Notes under the pieces: generated by a model
Database searches by the model: none
Told to the model about the DNA's origin: nothing
The model's input: only the letters and a program-made list of their open reading frames with translations
Shown here: piece by piece, positions 23,182 through 35,959 of the stretch
How positions within the stretch are numbered: position 1 is the stretch's first letter
Layout of the letters: each line of letters opens with the position of its first letter
Position numbers and translations under genes: made by a program
Origin: Charina bottae
Taxonomy: Eukaryota > Chordata > Lepidosauria > Squamata > Charinaidae
Direction of reading: 5' to 3'
Length of the DNA stretch: 64,000 nt
Assembly (NCBI GenBank): GCA_023362775.1
Contig: JALMGJ010000063.1
Location: forward strand, 1,054,001-1,118,000

Positions 23182-23363
23182 AAAGCCAGTTCTAGTCCCA
23201 CTTTAGGTACAAAGACAGCTGGGTGACCTTGGCCCAGTCACCTCCTCTCAGCACTAGGAAGAAGGCAATAGCAAACTACTTCCAAAAGTCTTGCCAAGAA
23301 AACTGCATGGACTAGTTCAGGCAGTCACCAGGAGTCAAGATTGATTCAAAGCCCTCCCCCCCT
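23182..23363 (+). mobile_element. tRNA-derived SINE, 5'-truncated, sense
   Basis: It shares GGTGACCTTGGCCCAGTCAC, GCAAACTACTTCC and TTGCCAAGAAAACTGCATGG with the SINE at 16991-17552 read on the opposite strand. The tRNA head is mostly missing. Confidence 0.75.
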
Positions 23364-24369
23364 TGAAAGTTATACCATTTACTGGTAGACTTAGAACACC
23401 TTGGTATGAAAGGACACTCTACTTAAGAATTCTTGTTTGAGGTTTATCTTATGGACGTATTTGTAGCTGTATGCTATTTGTAGGGACAAATTGCTGAGAA
23501 TTCTTGACGTTCTTTGAACAAACATTCATGAAAAACAGCCTTGTTTCTTGAATAGAGTGCCCTGATAAACACAAGCTACATATGACTATTCAGTCACACT
23601 AAGTCTTTGGATACCACCTCAAACACTATCTCCCTTCACATGTCTTTCAGCTCTTTCAGGATCTGTGGGGAAGACTGTTCTTTGAGTCCCCTTGGTGACA
23701 GAGATATTGGTGACAGAGACTAAGGAAAAGACCTTTCAGGTATACATGTTGGCTTTGCAACTCTCTATCCAAGAAGGACCATGTCATCATTCTTCTTATG
23801 GACTTCTGCCAAAAATTTACTCTGCAGCAGACTTTTGGTTGCAGGTACCAGAGTTTGCTAAACTGAGTTGTTGCGTCATTGTTCTTGTTGTTGCCATTAA
23901 GCCAGTGTAACATGTTTCTTACATTGTTTTATGTGTCTTTTATTATGTTGTTAACCATTCACAGTTGAAATGCAAGAAGAACCAGTGTCATCTTCCCCAA
24001 CAGGGTGTTTGCCAGATGTTTATTTGGCTGTCTTTTTTTATTCCCATAGCTGGGGCAATGAACAACTTTATTGCTACAATTTATTTTATGTAGGACTATG
24101 CTAAGGACAGTCTAGAGCTGCAGATAATCTGAACGCAGATGCCAAGTTGTTAAATGGGGCAGCTAAATGAGATTGCGTGATTCCAATCCTTAAACTGCCA
24201 CACTGGCCTACCAATGAGTTACAGTACCAGTCAACATTCATACAAATTGATTAAGTCCAATGATTTCATCACTAGAATCACAGTCAAAAGCTTTTTATTT
24301 CAAGGATAATTACAGTAAGAAAGATCTGATCACATATGCTAAGCTAACATGATACATCTGGACTAGGGA
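23364..24369. other. Intronic DNA without a supported gene
   Basis: No exon or confident repeat. A patch near 24110-24175 (TTGTTAAATGGGGCAGCTAAATGAG) resembles a decayed end of the TA-target MITE family, but I cannot define limits. Confidence 0.45.
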
Positions 24370-25895
24370 AATAGACTAAAGACATCACAAGAATTGCTTA
24401 ATGAAGGAAGGAATCTCCTATGGGTAATGTATTTGTAAATAACTGGAAATATAAAAAAGCAATCTTGAAGAATGGTCTCTTGAGAAGGATGACAGAATTT
24501 GAAATGCAGAATCAAGATAATTTATTAGGACGTATTTACAAATTACTCAAATATGACATGGTCAAAAAACAAATAAAAACTGTATGATAAAATGAATGCA
24601 AAACTTCAAAGTAATAGTAACAGTGGAACAATGGGAAGAACCATGGAAAGAATCAACAAAATTTACACCAAGCTACAATTTGAGGGAAAATTGGTATAAA
24701 ATGTTCTACAGATGGTATATGGCTCTGTCAACAACTGCCAGGATGGACAAATCATAAAATAATAAATGTCAGAAATGCCACAACAAAGAAGGAACATTTT
24801 ACCAAATGTAGTTATGCAAAAAGACTCAGAACTACTGGAAAGAAATACACCAAAACATCCAGAAAATTTGAAAATAACATCTGAATTAAAACCACAAATA
24901 TTTTTATTAGGTATGATCCCAGAGAATAATGAAATGAAAAGCATCACCATTTATTAAGATATATGCTGGCAGAGGCAAGAATCAATCTGGCACATCACTA
25001 GAAAAGACAAATCTTGCATTCAATATAGGATTGGTAGACTAAAATTAGAGAATACATGGCAATGGAAAAATTGACAGTATATTTGCAGAAGAAGTCTAAT
25101 CAAATTCAAGCAGGAATGGTTCCCTTATATACAACATATTACACAGCAAGGCAAGCTAAGAGACTTAGAATATGTATGTTTTTTTAAAGAAAAAGAGAAA
25201 TTGTTTAAAAAAAATAATCAAAATGATCCAAATAGAAATGAGCAATAATTGCATAGGTCCAAAGTGTAGTATAGGGGCGTGGTGGCTCAGTGGGTAAGAC
25301 GCCAGGCTTGTCGATCGAAAGATTGCAAGTTCGGAGGTTCAAATCCCTAGCCCTGCATGCGGAGTGAGCTCCCGCACTAGCTCCAGCTCTTGCCAACCTA
25401 GCAATTCGAAAGCATGCAAATGCAAGTAGATTAATAGGTACCACTTCGGTGGGAAGGTAACAGCGTTCCGCGCGTGTCATGCGGCCACATGACCGTGGAA
25501 GCGTCTTCGGGCAACGCTGGCTCTTTGGCTAACAAACGGAGATGAGCACCGGCCCCTAGAGTCGGACACGACTGCACAAATGTGCGGGGGGTACCTTTAC
25601 CTTTACCTTTAAAGTGTAGTATAGCAATTAGCATCAGGGGAAAAAGAAGTTTGGGGGGGGGGGAGAGAAAGGGGTCATTAGAATGATTTTTTAAAATAAT
25701 GTTTGTATTAGGATAAGGGATAATTTGCTTGCTTTGCCTTTTTTTTAAAAAAATCTTTTTATAATCATATTTTCATTTTAACCTTTGCTGCAATGTTAAA
25801 TTCATTTTATGTATTTACATGCATTCTTTTCCTTGTTATTTGTTTTTTGCTTTTTTGGGTGTTTGTCTTAATAAAAAGAGACATAAAAAAAGAAA
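24370..25895 (+). mobile_element. L1 LINE 3' end (ORF2 C-terminus and 3' UTR) with nested SINE
   Basis: 24540-24955 encodes decayed L1 ORF2 C-terminal blocks, including a zinc-knuckle-like region after AATGTCAGAAATGCC and LKPQIFLLG near 24892. Sequence through 25200 continues the domain (GGCAATGGAAAAATTGACAG). After a Sauria SINE the 3' UTR resumes and ends with CTTAATAAAAAGAGACAT and an A-rich tail near 25895. It parallels the fragment at 13708-14165. Confidence 0.72.
25275..25610 (+). mobile_element. Full-length Sauria SINE nested in L1
   Basis: A 14-bp duplication AAAGTGTAGTATAG (25261-25274 and 25611-25624) flanks it. The tRNA-like head has an A box (GTGGCTCAGTGGGTAAGAC) and a B box (GGTTCAAATCC), the RNA polymerase III promoter. 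The body contains GCATGCAAATGCAAGTAG and the tail is ACCTTTACCTTTACCTTT. It is one of the best-preserved copies here. Confidence 0.95.
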
Positions 25896-26880
25896 AAAGA
25901 TTCCTAAAAATTATTATTCACCTTGTGCCTGTTAAAGCACAAAATAATTAGTTATCACTGTATAGAGCTGTATATTCTGTAAGAATAAAGATAAAAATTC
26001 TTTCAGCAACCTCATACTATTTATGACGTTAGGTTTATTCACATAAATAAATGTTTTAATGGAACATTTCTTCTATAAGCACTTGGAAAACACATGTATA
26101 TTCTTTATAGCAAGTATAACTTAACAGACTCCCCAGCAGATATTAGTTTCACAGCAGAATTCAGCTTCTCTCCAATTACAACTGTTAGTAAAATAAGTAA
26201 GCTAGTATTTCCCTGATCACAGCCCGATTCAACCATTTAATAGCTTTGAGAATGTACTCTACTTTAAATAATGCCTATTCTCAAAACATAGAGTATGATT
26301 GATTCTTCCTTAACACAATAAAGAAAATGTCATTAAAAACGCCAAGAGAAACTCATCTTGACCAGACTCTTATTGTAATGAACAAAAATGGGAGACAGTG
26401 AAAATTAAATGATAATAAAGAAATAAGTAAGGCACAATAGGATGCTTCAACAAACAACAGAAGGAAAACCATCCGCAAGTGATGGAGAGGTGGAAAGCTG
26501 GTCCCCACTTCAAAAGCAACTCAGCAGGGCATCCTGAGAGAAGGGAGAGATAAGCTAAGGAGGCTGAGCAGAAGAACAAGATCAAGAAGTTAAATTTAAA
26601 CCAATACATTTAATACACAATAACTTCTATAGAGCTAATTGGACATAACTACATATAGGTTGCAAGGTCATCTTCTTACAAATGGAAATAATATGCACAA
26701 GAGTATGCCAATGGTTTAACTAACACCAATACTGCCAAGTTCTAACATTTTATGACAAATATTCAAGGAAATAATTTATACTGCTGTGCAAAGTTCATAC
26801 TTAGCAACAACAGAAAGGTTCACTCCTGCATAAAACGTGCCACAGCGCTTCAACTTTTACGTAATATATTTAAATGTTAC
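25896..26880. other. Intronic DNA without a supported gene
   Basis: AT-rich, nothing assigned. Confidence 0.5.
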
Positions 26881-27119
26881 GAAGGAATGGCGATTAAAGC
26901 CTTTTGTTGTGATTTAGCTTCACCTGCCTGCTGCTCCTGAAATGGAAAATAAGGTTCGATGTTGACTGATTTCGGTTCAGGGGCTCATGCGACACTGTGC
27001 AGGCAGAAGCCTCTCTGCTGGGCAATGCGTTTGGCCGGCTGGAGGCCGCACCTCTCACGCCTGGGGCTCCCGGTCTGCCACCTCCCTCGCCGGGCAAATG
27101 CTTTAATCGCCATTCCTTC
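26881..27119. repeat. Inverted repeat with 20-nt perfect arms
   Basis: GAAGGAATGGCGATTAAAGC at 26881-26900 recurs as an exact reverse complement at 27100-27119. The spacer becomes GC-rich after about 26980. The right arm lies inside the GC-rich MITE-like block that ends at 27333. Confidence 0.75.
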
Positions 27120-27325
27120 CCTCGGCATCCTGCTGGCTGCACAGAATTGAGTTTTGAAAGGGCGTCTTGGGGAGCACCTCTCTCCCTCCTTCAGGGGCAC
27201 GCTGATTGGGGGTGCCTCTTCTTCTGTCCCCCCCCAATCAGCGCTTCCAGGTTGTCTGGCGACACACTCAGACACTGCCGGCGACACAGTAGTGTGTCGC
27301 GACACAGAGTTTGGAAAGCTATGCT
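27120..27325. mobile_element. GC-rich hAT MITE, family H1, copy 2 (right end; left end not found)
   Basis: AATCAGCGCTTCCAGGTTG, GTGTGTCGCGACACAGAG and the terminus GTTTGGAAAGCTATG match the other H1 copies. CTCTAGAG follows, the usual hAT target form. A matching left terminus and left duplication are not visible, so the copy is truncated or rearranged; the body may reach back to about 26980. Confidence 0.75.
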
Positions 27326-27333
27326 CTAGAGAA

Positions 27334-27758
27334 AGTGGGTCATGCAGCAAGACAACGACCCAAAACACACAAGTCCTTACAGCCAAAGAATGGTTAAAAC
27401 AGAAGGAAGTTCATGTTTTGGAATGGCCAAGTCAAAATTCTGACCTTATTCCTATAGAAATGGTGTGGAAGGACCTGAAGCAGGCAGTTCGTGTGAGGAA
27501 GATCACCAACATCCCTGAGTTGAAGCTATTCTGTAAGGAGAAATGGGCAAAAATTCCTCCAAGGCGATGTGCAGGACTGATCAACAGTTATCGGAACCGT
27601 TTAGTTGCAGTTATTACTGCCCAAGGGGGGCACACCAATTACTGAAAGCAAAAGTTCACATACTTTTGCCACACACAAATATGTAGCTTTGAATCATTTT
27701 CCTCAATAAATAAATAAACAAGTACAATGTTGTTGACTCAATTGTTTAATTAGGTTCT
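27334..27758 (+). pseudogene. Second Tc1-type transposon, transposase C-terminus and 3' region (part 1)
   Basis: The conceptual protein contains WPSQNSDLIPIEMVWKDL, the catalytic-Glu block of DD34E Tc1 transposases with changes (PDLNPIE appears as SDLIPIE), then KIPPRRCAGLINSYRNRL and the terminus GGHTNY. The second catalytic region before it is decayed (CAGCAAGACAACGACCC encodes QQDNDP). A 3' UTR with TTCACATACTTTTGCCAC follows. It differs from the transposon at 11.8 kb and is older. A SINE interrupts it at about 27759. Confidence 0.88.
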
Positions 27759-27990
27759 CCCCACGTGATGGAGTGAGCTCCCGCACTTGCCCCAGCTCTT
27801 GCCAACCTAGCAATTCAAAAGCATGCAAATGCAAGTAGATAAATAGGTACCACTTCAGTGGGATGGTAACAGCATTCCACACACGTCATGCCAGCCACAT
27901 GACCACGGAAGCTGACTTCTTCGGCTAACAAACGGAGATAAGCACTGGCCCCTAGAGTCAGACACGACTGTGCGGGGGAACCTTTACCTT
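27759..27990 (+). mobile_element. Sauria SINE, 5'-truncated, nested in the Tc1 relic
   Basis: It contains CACGTGATGGAGTGAGCTCC, GCATGCAAATGCAAGTAG and ends in AACCTTTACCTTT. The tRNA head is missing. No clear duplication is visible, but the Tc1 sequence resumes immediately after it. Confidence 0.85.
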
Positions 27991-28094
27991 TATCTAGTTT
28001 TAGGACTTGTGTGGAGAACTCATCACGTTTTAGGTTGTATTTATGCAGAAATATTGAAAATTCAAAAGGGTTCACAAACTATCAAGCACCAGTA
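27991..28094 (+). mobile_element. Tc1-type transposon, 3' terminal region (part 2)
   Basis: TCTAGTTTTAGGACTTGTGT through CAAAAGGGTTCACAAAC to CAAGCACCAGTA is, from memory, the 3' terminal repeat region of the same Tc1 group as 27334-27758. Its last bases became the target of a second SINE. Confidence 0.75.
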
Positions 28095-28434
28095 GGTAAA
28101 GGTAAAGGTTCCCCCCGCACATTTCTGCAGTCGTGTCCGACTCTAGGGGCTGGTGCTCATCTCCGTTTGTTAGCCGAAGAGCCAGCGTTGTCCGAAGACG
28201 CTTCCACAGTCATGTGGCTGGCATGACCCACGCGGAACGCTGTTACCTACCCACCAAAGTGGTACCTATTCATCTACTTGCATTTGCATGCTTTCGAATT
28301 GCTAGGTTGGCAAGACCTAGGCCGAGTGCGGGAGCTCACTCCATCACGTGGGGCTAGGGATTCAAACCTCCAAACTTGCGATCTTCCGATCGACAAGCCT
28401 GGCGCCTTACCTGCTGAGCCACCACGCCCCTACT
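28095..28434 (-). mobile_element. Full-length Sauria SINE, antisense
   Basis: A 13-bp duplication TCAAGCACCAGTA (28082-28094 and 28435-28447) flanks it; the first copy is the Tc1 end. It begins GGTAAAGGTAAAGG (tail complement) and ends GAGCCACCACGCCCC (tRNA-head complement). Confidence 0.95.
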
Positions 28435-28447
28435 TCAAGCACCAGTA

Positions 28448-31400
28448 TATGTGGCCAAAAACGAATTCAACTAATTCCTATATTTTCTGTTCTCTTATAG
28501 ATCTCTTCAGCCTACTACCCCTGAAAGAATAAATTTGACACCAGACTACAAGCAGACTCTCAAGCTCATCAGCCTGTCATATTTACTTGATTGCCCAAAG
28601 GGGCCATTAATTCTTATCTCACTATATAAAGCATCTGTATTTTGGCAAGCACCAGCTTTCATACTCTCTAGTTTAATCCTGATTGCTAAAGGGACAAAAT
28701 CCAATTTATCAGGCAAGGTCATCCTGTGTAGGTACAATCTGCAGGACAACAGTATTTGGTAACAAGCCAAGGGGATCGGTACCTTTGAACTGCTTTTACA
28801 TTGCTTTCATCTCCAAGTATATTTTAGCAATCTTCCAGCAAGCAATTGAAAAGAGCATTTCAGGAGGAAAACTATATTGGTCTTGTGGGACGTATGCAGA
28901 ATGTGAATAAGCATACAATATCAAGACAACTAACAAGGGTCAGGACCTGTGCTGTCTATTCTGAAATGGCTACTGATTGCCTAAAGCTCCGAGACCACTT
29001 TTTAATTTCTCTTTGAGCAACACAGCTGGCGAACCTCCTCTTCAACTACTATATGTAGAAAACATGTTTTTCTTAAAAAAATCACCCAGGGTTCTCAGGA
29101 CATTCCAAACTGAAACTAAAGCTAAGTTTACACAGGGCAGAGTTAATCATACACCAAATACACAGCACTGAAGATAACTTCTTCAAGTGATTAACAGTAT
29201 CCAGTCATTAACCTTAATCCAACATCAAATGAAACTATAAATGATTGCTACCTGCATCTGGAACAGAATTCAGAAAAATCTAAATGTTGGTATGAACAAA
29301 CATCTAGGTAAAATTCAAATATTTAAACGTTGTAATTTGAAAATGACCCTCAGTGAAGAAAATAAGAACAACCAGAACCAACAGAGAGATCCACTAGTTT
29401 ACTATATTAAATCATAACAGATATGTTATGTAAATGTATTATGTTATAATTACAATTTTTATCTTAGAGTCCAGTATAACTTCCACCTTTATAGAAATGG
29501 AAATTGGAAAGGACAAAACAATCAATCCCAAATTCAAAATAAACAGAATGATAAAAAAAATAAAGCTAAACAAAAAAAATATAACTAGATTTTTTTTCAG
29601 TTCAGACCACCCACTAGTGTGAAAATTAGCTCTCACATGATCAAAAATAAACAACCTGATACTAGATTAGGTTACTAAACAAACATCAAACAGATGGAAG
29701 CTGTATCTCCCACCCAAAAGTGATTTGCTTCTAGCCCTTTATGTAGGGTTAGTGGGAGAAAGAGGCACAAAAAATTAAACATTGATTGTTTTAAGCAGAG
29801 CTCAAATCTGATAGACAGCAGTAGCTGGAATTCTTTCATAATAGCTTCATTGTTTTGCTACAATAAATCTACTTATCAGACCCTCTCTATCCTGGGAAAT
29901 ATTCTTGCAATGTTTTGCCTTGAGACAGGCTTGATAATTACCCCCTTTCCCCATTCAGGGGCAATAGACACATCAGGCTAAGGTGCAATATGGTTGATTT
30001 TTGACTTAGCATGTGTGAACGTATCCATCATAGTTTACCATGATATGTGATGTATTAGACCAGCATAATATGTGGTATATTCAACCAGTATCTTAGAGAT
30101 ACTACATCTTGTAGATGTCAGAAACTGTTAAACAACAATCAGATTAGGCTTGCATGTTAATTAAATTTCTTCTTAGAGTAGGGCTGAAACGTGACTAAAT
30201 CAGTCCCCAAAACAAAACATCCATCCATCCATCATCAGTTCCCTTGGACTAGCACACTAATAATGCAAAAGCAGGTGAATTAAGTTGGCTTATGAGTTTA
30301 ATTTATAAAGTGTACTCCAAAGTGAAACCACCAAATCTTTAGCTAATAAACTGAAGAGGCATATTTTACTCTTATTAGCTCCAGATGTACATTTGTTTAC
30401 ATGAAAGTTTACAATTTCTAAGGTCATATTGGCCATAGTCCAATATAGTTTAACTGAAGTCCTTCTACTTTAAAATAACCATATGGTTTACTGCATTCAA
30501 AGTCTGCCACTTGTGTATATTATAGGTTCCAAGATACAATAATATAATCTAAATAGATCTGTCAATGTCTACCAACATAAAACTCTCCAGAGTTTGGGGC
30601 CAAGATGGCTACTTAATCAATTGCTTCAAGCCAATATATTTCATTCTGTTTATTCATTAAATATTAATGATGTATGGTAGAATAGACAATTGTAAGATGA
30701 AGCTTGCCAAGGAAATAGTTGCTAAATGAACTTTGTTCCAAATACATGATCCTTTATTATTCTTCGTAATTAACTGTAGCTTTCCAAATCAATACAACTA
30801 AGTGATCTGAAACAATTCTGTAGGTAATTCCATGTCCATCTAGCAACTTTTTATTTACTTATATATATATACATAAAGTGCCAAAACCAGCAATTGTTCC
30901 TTCTTGTGCTGACATTACTTTCCAGTTACTCTATCAGTGTTAGAAGGCCAAGTTAATTTTTAAACAAGCCACGGTCTTTATATAGGTATGCACACTGTAG
31001 ATGTCAAGCGTTACCCATAACTAAAATTATGCTGCACTAGTCACCTGCAGAAACCAGAAGTAGTAGATGCCTTATGGGTAGGAGGCACTGGTGATACGGC
31101 TAATGATTACTCATGCCTGGCTGATTTATTGAAGCAATAAAGTTAAACGATAGAGCACAAGGCCCATATTCATTCACTATCACAGCCAACACCTGCTTAC
31201 ATGGAACAATGCCAGCTCACTGCTATCATCGCAGGGCAAAAGCAGCATCTGTTGCAGACCACTTCGTCCCACAATTAATTCATCCATATATGGAAGCAAC
31301 ACCCATCTTAGGAGCCTAATTACTACCCAAGAATGGGAGCCTGGGGATCTCATCTTCTAAACTCAATCTCACCCCGACAGGCTTGGAGCAGTAACTTCCA

Positions 31401-32389
31401 CAGGACAGAAGCAACTGAAAAACCGAGAAGAGCAGAGTTTGCTTCCAATCATGGCCATGCATATTATGATTCTATGTCTCCACTTGCATTTCGTGTAAAT
31501 ACGAACCTCCAAGTTCATAGCTATCCTCTCTGGCAAGAATTTCAAACTAGCAGAACCATTTCATGACTAATACAAATTATTCACATTTGAAAGTGAAGAT
31601 GTACAATCCAAAAAATAGCCCAGCATCTACCAAGCACTATCAGTCTTGCAGTATTGCTATTCCATGCTGACCTGTGCAGCTTAGATACATCCTGTTTTTT
31701 CCCCATTTTTAAAAATCAAATTTAGATCTATTCATAGAAATATACATTTCTTTTTAAATGCAGGGAGTGATATGTGTATATATACAGCAAAAAAAACAGG
31801 GTCTGGGCTTGACTGAAATATCCAATGTTATGGCACAAATTACCTACAAGAGTTATCCAACAGCATGCAAGATGGCTTCTAGTAACATAACTTTCTCTTC
31901 CAGTCCTCACCCCTTGCAATTGCTCAAAAACATTCCAGAAGATTGGAGAATCCTCTGGGACAGTCTCTAAGAGGGTATGGGGCACCACAGCAGCAATCAG
32001 GAATCACACAATCTAAGTTTAATTGACAGAAGCTGTTCCACATGCAGGAATGCTCTCCTGCTTCACTGAAACTGGGTCCAGCTCACATTAAATTCATGCT
32101 AAATTAATTCAGTTTTATAAAACTAGAGTGGCTCCAGAAGTTCAGATACAAAAGAAGGTGTTGGAGAAACATATTTGTTCTTACTTTTTCTATCCTGCTT
32201 TTCAATATCTGCAAAGGAATTTATACAATATAATACCAATTTTGGTATTGGAGCTACTTCTATCCCATCCAATACAGAACACTGCTTTTAGAGTAGTATA
32301 TCTTCCATTTCCTGTGGACTGTATTAGTTTATCTTATTTTTGAATTAGTTTTATCCTAACTGCTTCGGATAAAGTTGGGGGTTAGTCTT
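28448..32389. other. Intronic DNA without a supported gene
   Basis: About 4 kb of AT-rich sequence in which I could assign no exon, RNA gene or transposon family. There is a short (TA)n run near 30861-30872. Confidence 0.5.
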
Positions 32390-34020
32390 CCCTAACTTTC
32401 CCCAGATGCATTTGGATTATGGGACTTTTCCCATTCAGGTGATATGTTAGATATGTCCTCAACCTTTTGGGGATAGTCGGCATGTTTGGAATTGTCAAGA
32501 CCATTGGGACCTAAAACAGAAAGTGATGCTTTTCCCAACAAGATTCTTACAGAGTTAGAATTAAACCACTCTTTGGGAATCTGGAAAGAGTTATTTATGG
32601 CAGTGAAGAGAGGGGCTAACACAGATGCCTACCAGATAGGACTGCATTTTAGGAATTCCAGTAAAACTAACTATTTGCGTGGGGCTTTGCTATTTTTCAA
32701 TTGAGAAATTGGTTTTTGAACTTCTGTATGTGAGACTGAGGCCATTCAGGAAGGAGGTCATCTGAAGGCAAAATGTAAGGATCTCCACCTACAGATGTAT
32801 TCAATAAATGGCAAAAATGTCCACCCCAAGAATCAGCAGAGATTAAATTATTGTTGTGATCCGAATTGTATCTTGCTGAAGATCAGAAGATGAGGTGTGA
32901 GAACAGGTGGTAATCTTTGCTTGTTACAGCCTGTTGGAGTTTAGCCAAGTTCTTTCATGCATAATTTTGTTTCTTCTCCTTTAGAAGCCTCTTGTAGCTC
33001 CTTTTTAGAGTACAAAAGGTTTCCCAGGAAGAAGGATCACTATATATTTGGGCATTCCTGTAAGCTTATTCTATCAGTGCCATCACAGTGGCAAATTCTC
33101 TGTAAAACCAGGGTTTAGATCATTGGTTTGAATAAAGAGGAGAAGAAGGTTGATCAAGTGTTAGATGTTCTTGAGCAGAATTGATAATGGGCCAGTCACT
33201 CTATCTCAGCCCAATTCACCTCACAGGGTTGCTGTTGTGGGGAAAATAGGAGGAGGAAGGAGTATTAGGTATGTTCACCGCCTTGAGTTATTTATAAAAA
33301 ATAATTAAGGCAGGATAAAAATTAATTAAATAAATAAATTGATGAAATACAGCAATTATTGCACAAGTGTTACTAGCCACACTTATCTGTTTCAGAAGAC
33401 TGGCTGCTAGGGCTTCAAAGAATTGTGCCATAGCTGCAGGCATCTTATTAGACCATATAGATGGGAAATAACTATTCGTGGCAAGAGAATCAGGGGGTTG
33501 TAAAGGTTGGTTCCTTCCTGGTAATTTAATCGTGAAGAATCCTACCAGGGGTAAATGGTCACTCACTAGATGGAAAGCCACATGGAAATACTATGAAAGG
33601 CAAAGTCATTAAATATCAACATAAAGTTGAGGCTCCTCTGGGATTCCAAAAGGTTAGTCTGCCCTCCAGATTGCTGGCCATAGATCCATTAAGGATATTC
33701 AGGTCAAATTTTAATGTCAATTGCCACAACCTCCATCCCCGTATATTAAACCCAGTAACTTTGGATTTTTATAAAGACAAACTGGTTAGTGAGGAGTATG
33801 GGATGTTATAATGCTGAAAAAGACCCTTGTGGTTTGATTCCATCCTAGCATTAAAGTCATCAGTAAATACGACTGTAGAGTTTGGAAGTCTAGATGTTTC
33901 AATCTAAGAAACAGAACTAATATGATCCCAACCACTGTTAATTTTGGAAATATTATTATGAGAAATGGAAAGTAAACACTTATGAAAAGGAGAGTAATTG
34001 GATCAGTTTTTAGAGGAAGA
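32390..34020 (-). mobile_element. Heavily decayed non-LTR retrotransposon, antisense
   Basis: On the minus strand, 33581-33480 encodes VSDHLPLVGFF, the SDH motif of LINE APE endonucleases. The sequence before it (33600-34020) reads, with frame changes, like the rest of an endonuclease, and 32720-32450 resembles the start of an RT region. Stops are frequent, so this is an old relic; clade cannot be assigned safely. Confidence 0.55.
33188..33345 (+). mobile_element. MIR-like tRNA/CORE SINE, 5'-truncated
   Basis: GGGCCAGTCACTCTATCTC, CCTCACAGGGTTGCTGTTGTG, TTCACCGCCTTGAGTTATTT and an AATTAAATAAATAAATTG tail match the antisense SINE at 43690-43920. It interrupts the decayed LINE. Confidence 0.75.
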
Positions 34021-34033
34021 CCAACAGCTAGTT

Positions 34034-34425
34034 CAGGGCTTTCCAAACTGTGTGTTGCGACACAATACTGTGTCGCCTGGGGGCCCCAAGTGTGTCACGT
34101 GACAACCTGGAAGCGCTGATGAAAATGCTCTTGGTTCCAGCAGGGAGGCGAAAATCACATGTGCATGCTGCCGGGCCCCTTCCCTGCTGCACAGCTGATC
34201 GGCGCAGGGCGGGGCCGGGGTGGAAATTCTCCGCGCCGATCAGCTGTGCACGCGCACGGCGAGGCTTTTCGCCTCCCTGCCAGAACCAAGGACATTTTCG
34301 GGGTCCCCAGCACTTCCAGGTTGCCGCTGCTGCTGTTTTTGCACACCGCAGTGGCGGCGGCGCTTCCAAGTTTTTGCGCACCGGCCATTGGTGTGTCGCC
34401 AACGGCAAAAGTTTGGAAAGCCCTG
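34034..34425. mobile_element. GC-rich hAT MITE, family H1, copy 3
   Basis: Ends CAGGGCTTTCCAAACTGTG and AGTTTGGAAAGCCCTG are inverted repeats; the 8-bp duplication is AGCTAGTT (34026-34033 and 34426-34433). The GC-rich interior has a long internal inverted repeat, GGTTCCAGCAGGGAGGCGAA against TTCGCCTCCCTGCCAGAACC. It is 392 bp with no coding capacity. Confidence 0.93.
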
Positions 34426-34433
34426 AGCTAGTT

Positions 34434-35959
34434 GGTCGCAAAAACAGACAGGTAAAGTATATGTATACAATGTAGTAGAGACCCACTCCCCCGAGCGCCC
34501 TTTGCTTTTTGTTTATTGAATTGCTGGTTAAATGCTCAGTTTGAGGGTTTCAGAGGTTTGCAGTGTCCACCTTTAAGAATGTTAAGATATTAACCTGAAT
34601 TTTCCTTTGATATTTAATGAAATGCCTTTATTGCAAACATGTTCATTACTTATTCAATGTTGCTTTCAACTGTTTTTCAACTATTTCCTACATTCAGGTA
34701 CCAAGAATTTTTAAGCTAGAACACTTTATTGGTTTACATAGAGACTAATGAGATTTACCACAGCTTAAGGAACAAAGGGTTCCCCCAATAAACACCTTAT
34801 TTAATAAAATCATGCTTACCTTAAAGTGTTAGATATTGTTCTATTGTTCACTTGCTTTCCAGTGCTATACCTTGCACTTTGTTTTGTTACACAAAAAGAC
34901 CCACCTGCTGAATGCCTCATTTTATGATAATTTTTCTCTTTTATATTCTTAATAATGGCACACAATCTATTATGCAGAATTCAGCCTTTCTTCACATGGA
35001 AATTTAGGGCATTTATTGTATTTTACTTTGGATCCAATAAATTACAAGGTTCATTGCTTTTCATATTAAAGCTGTTCCTTAAATGCATTGAGTTGAACAG
35101 AAAAATAGCTCAACAACTCATGCTTCAGCTGAACTCATTGTTAATATAAATGAAAGCTTGAAGTAGAATCAGCCTCCACACTTATCCTAATCTTGTTCTT
35201 CACTTCAACACTACAATGGAAAACCTATCAACTTGTCCAAGTGCAATTTTCTTGTAACTGTTCCTTTCCTTCTCTAAAAGCTTGCCCACTGTGGTCACTC
35301 AACGTATTTAACACACCATGGAGCCAAGCTATCGTGTATTTTATTCTTTTGCTCTAATATTCAATTGCACAATCACAAGTATTCAGGGTCTTTTCTTTTA
35401 TAACTACCTCAATTCTGTTGAGGGAGTTTCCATTCCCACTTTCTGCCATAATTCCACTGCATTCGTTTTGTTAGCAAGAGCTATCTATTGATCTACACAG
35501 GGTAACCTGCTGAAATGCACCCAGTCCTGGATCACTTGAGGCAGCATCCATTTTCACTAGTGAATGCAACACTTATGCTAATACATCATTTACCTGAAAC
35601 TTACAAATTACTGTAGAACATATTTGGGGGTAACTGCATAAATAGTAAACTATACAGATCATGGCAACCATCCCATTTGGCAAATGAGTGTCACTTCAGT
35701 TTCTAAGTAACCAAGCTCTAATTTGATGTCACTTGTCTTTATTTCATCCCATTACTACATGGATGCAATAGCTAAACTTTATTCACTTCTCAGATTCTTT
35801 CTTCTGCTTTATTTATGCTGTAATCATTAGGACTGGTGATCAACAATAAAATTTTCTTTGTATATATTGTATCACTAGTAATGGTATACCATTTTACTAG
35901 TTTTTGTGCAATAAACCAACCATTTTATAAACACTTCTATAATGCTAAAAAATGCATGG
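34434..35959. other. Intronic DNA without a supported gene
   Basis: AT-rich, nothing assigned. Confidence 0.5.

Noticed and set aside
25275..25360. tRNA gene
   Set aside because: A and B boxes are present, but they belong to the head of a Sauria SINE with a target duplication and a non-tRNA body.
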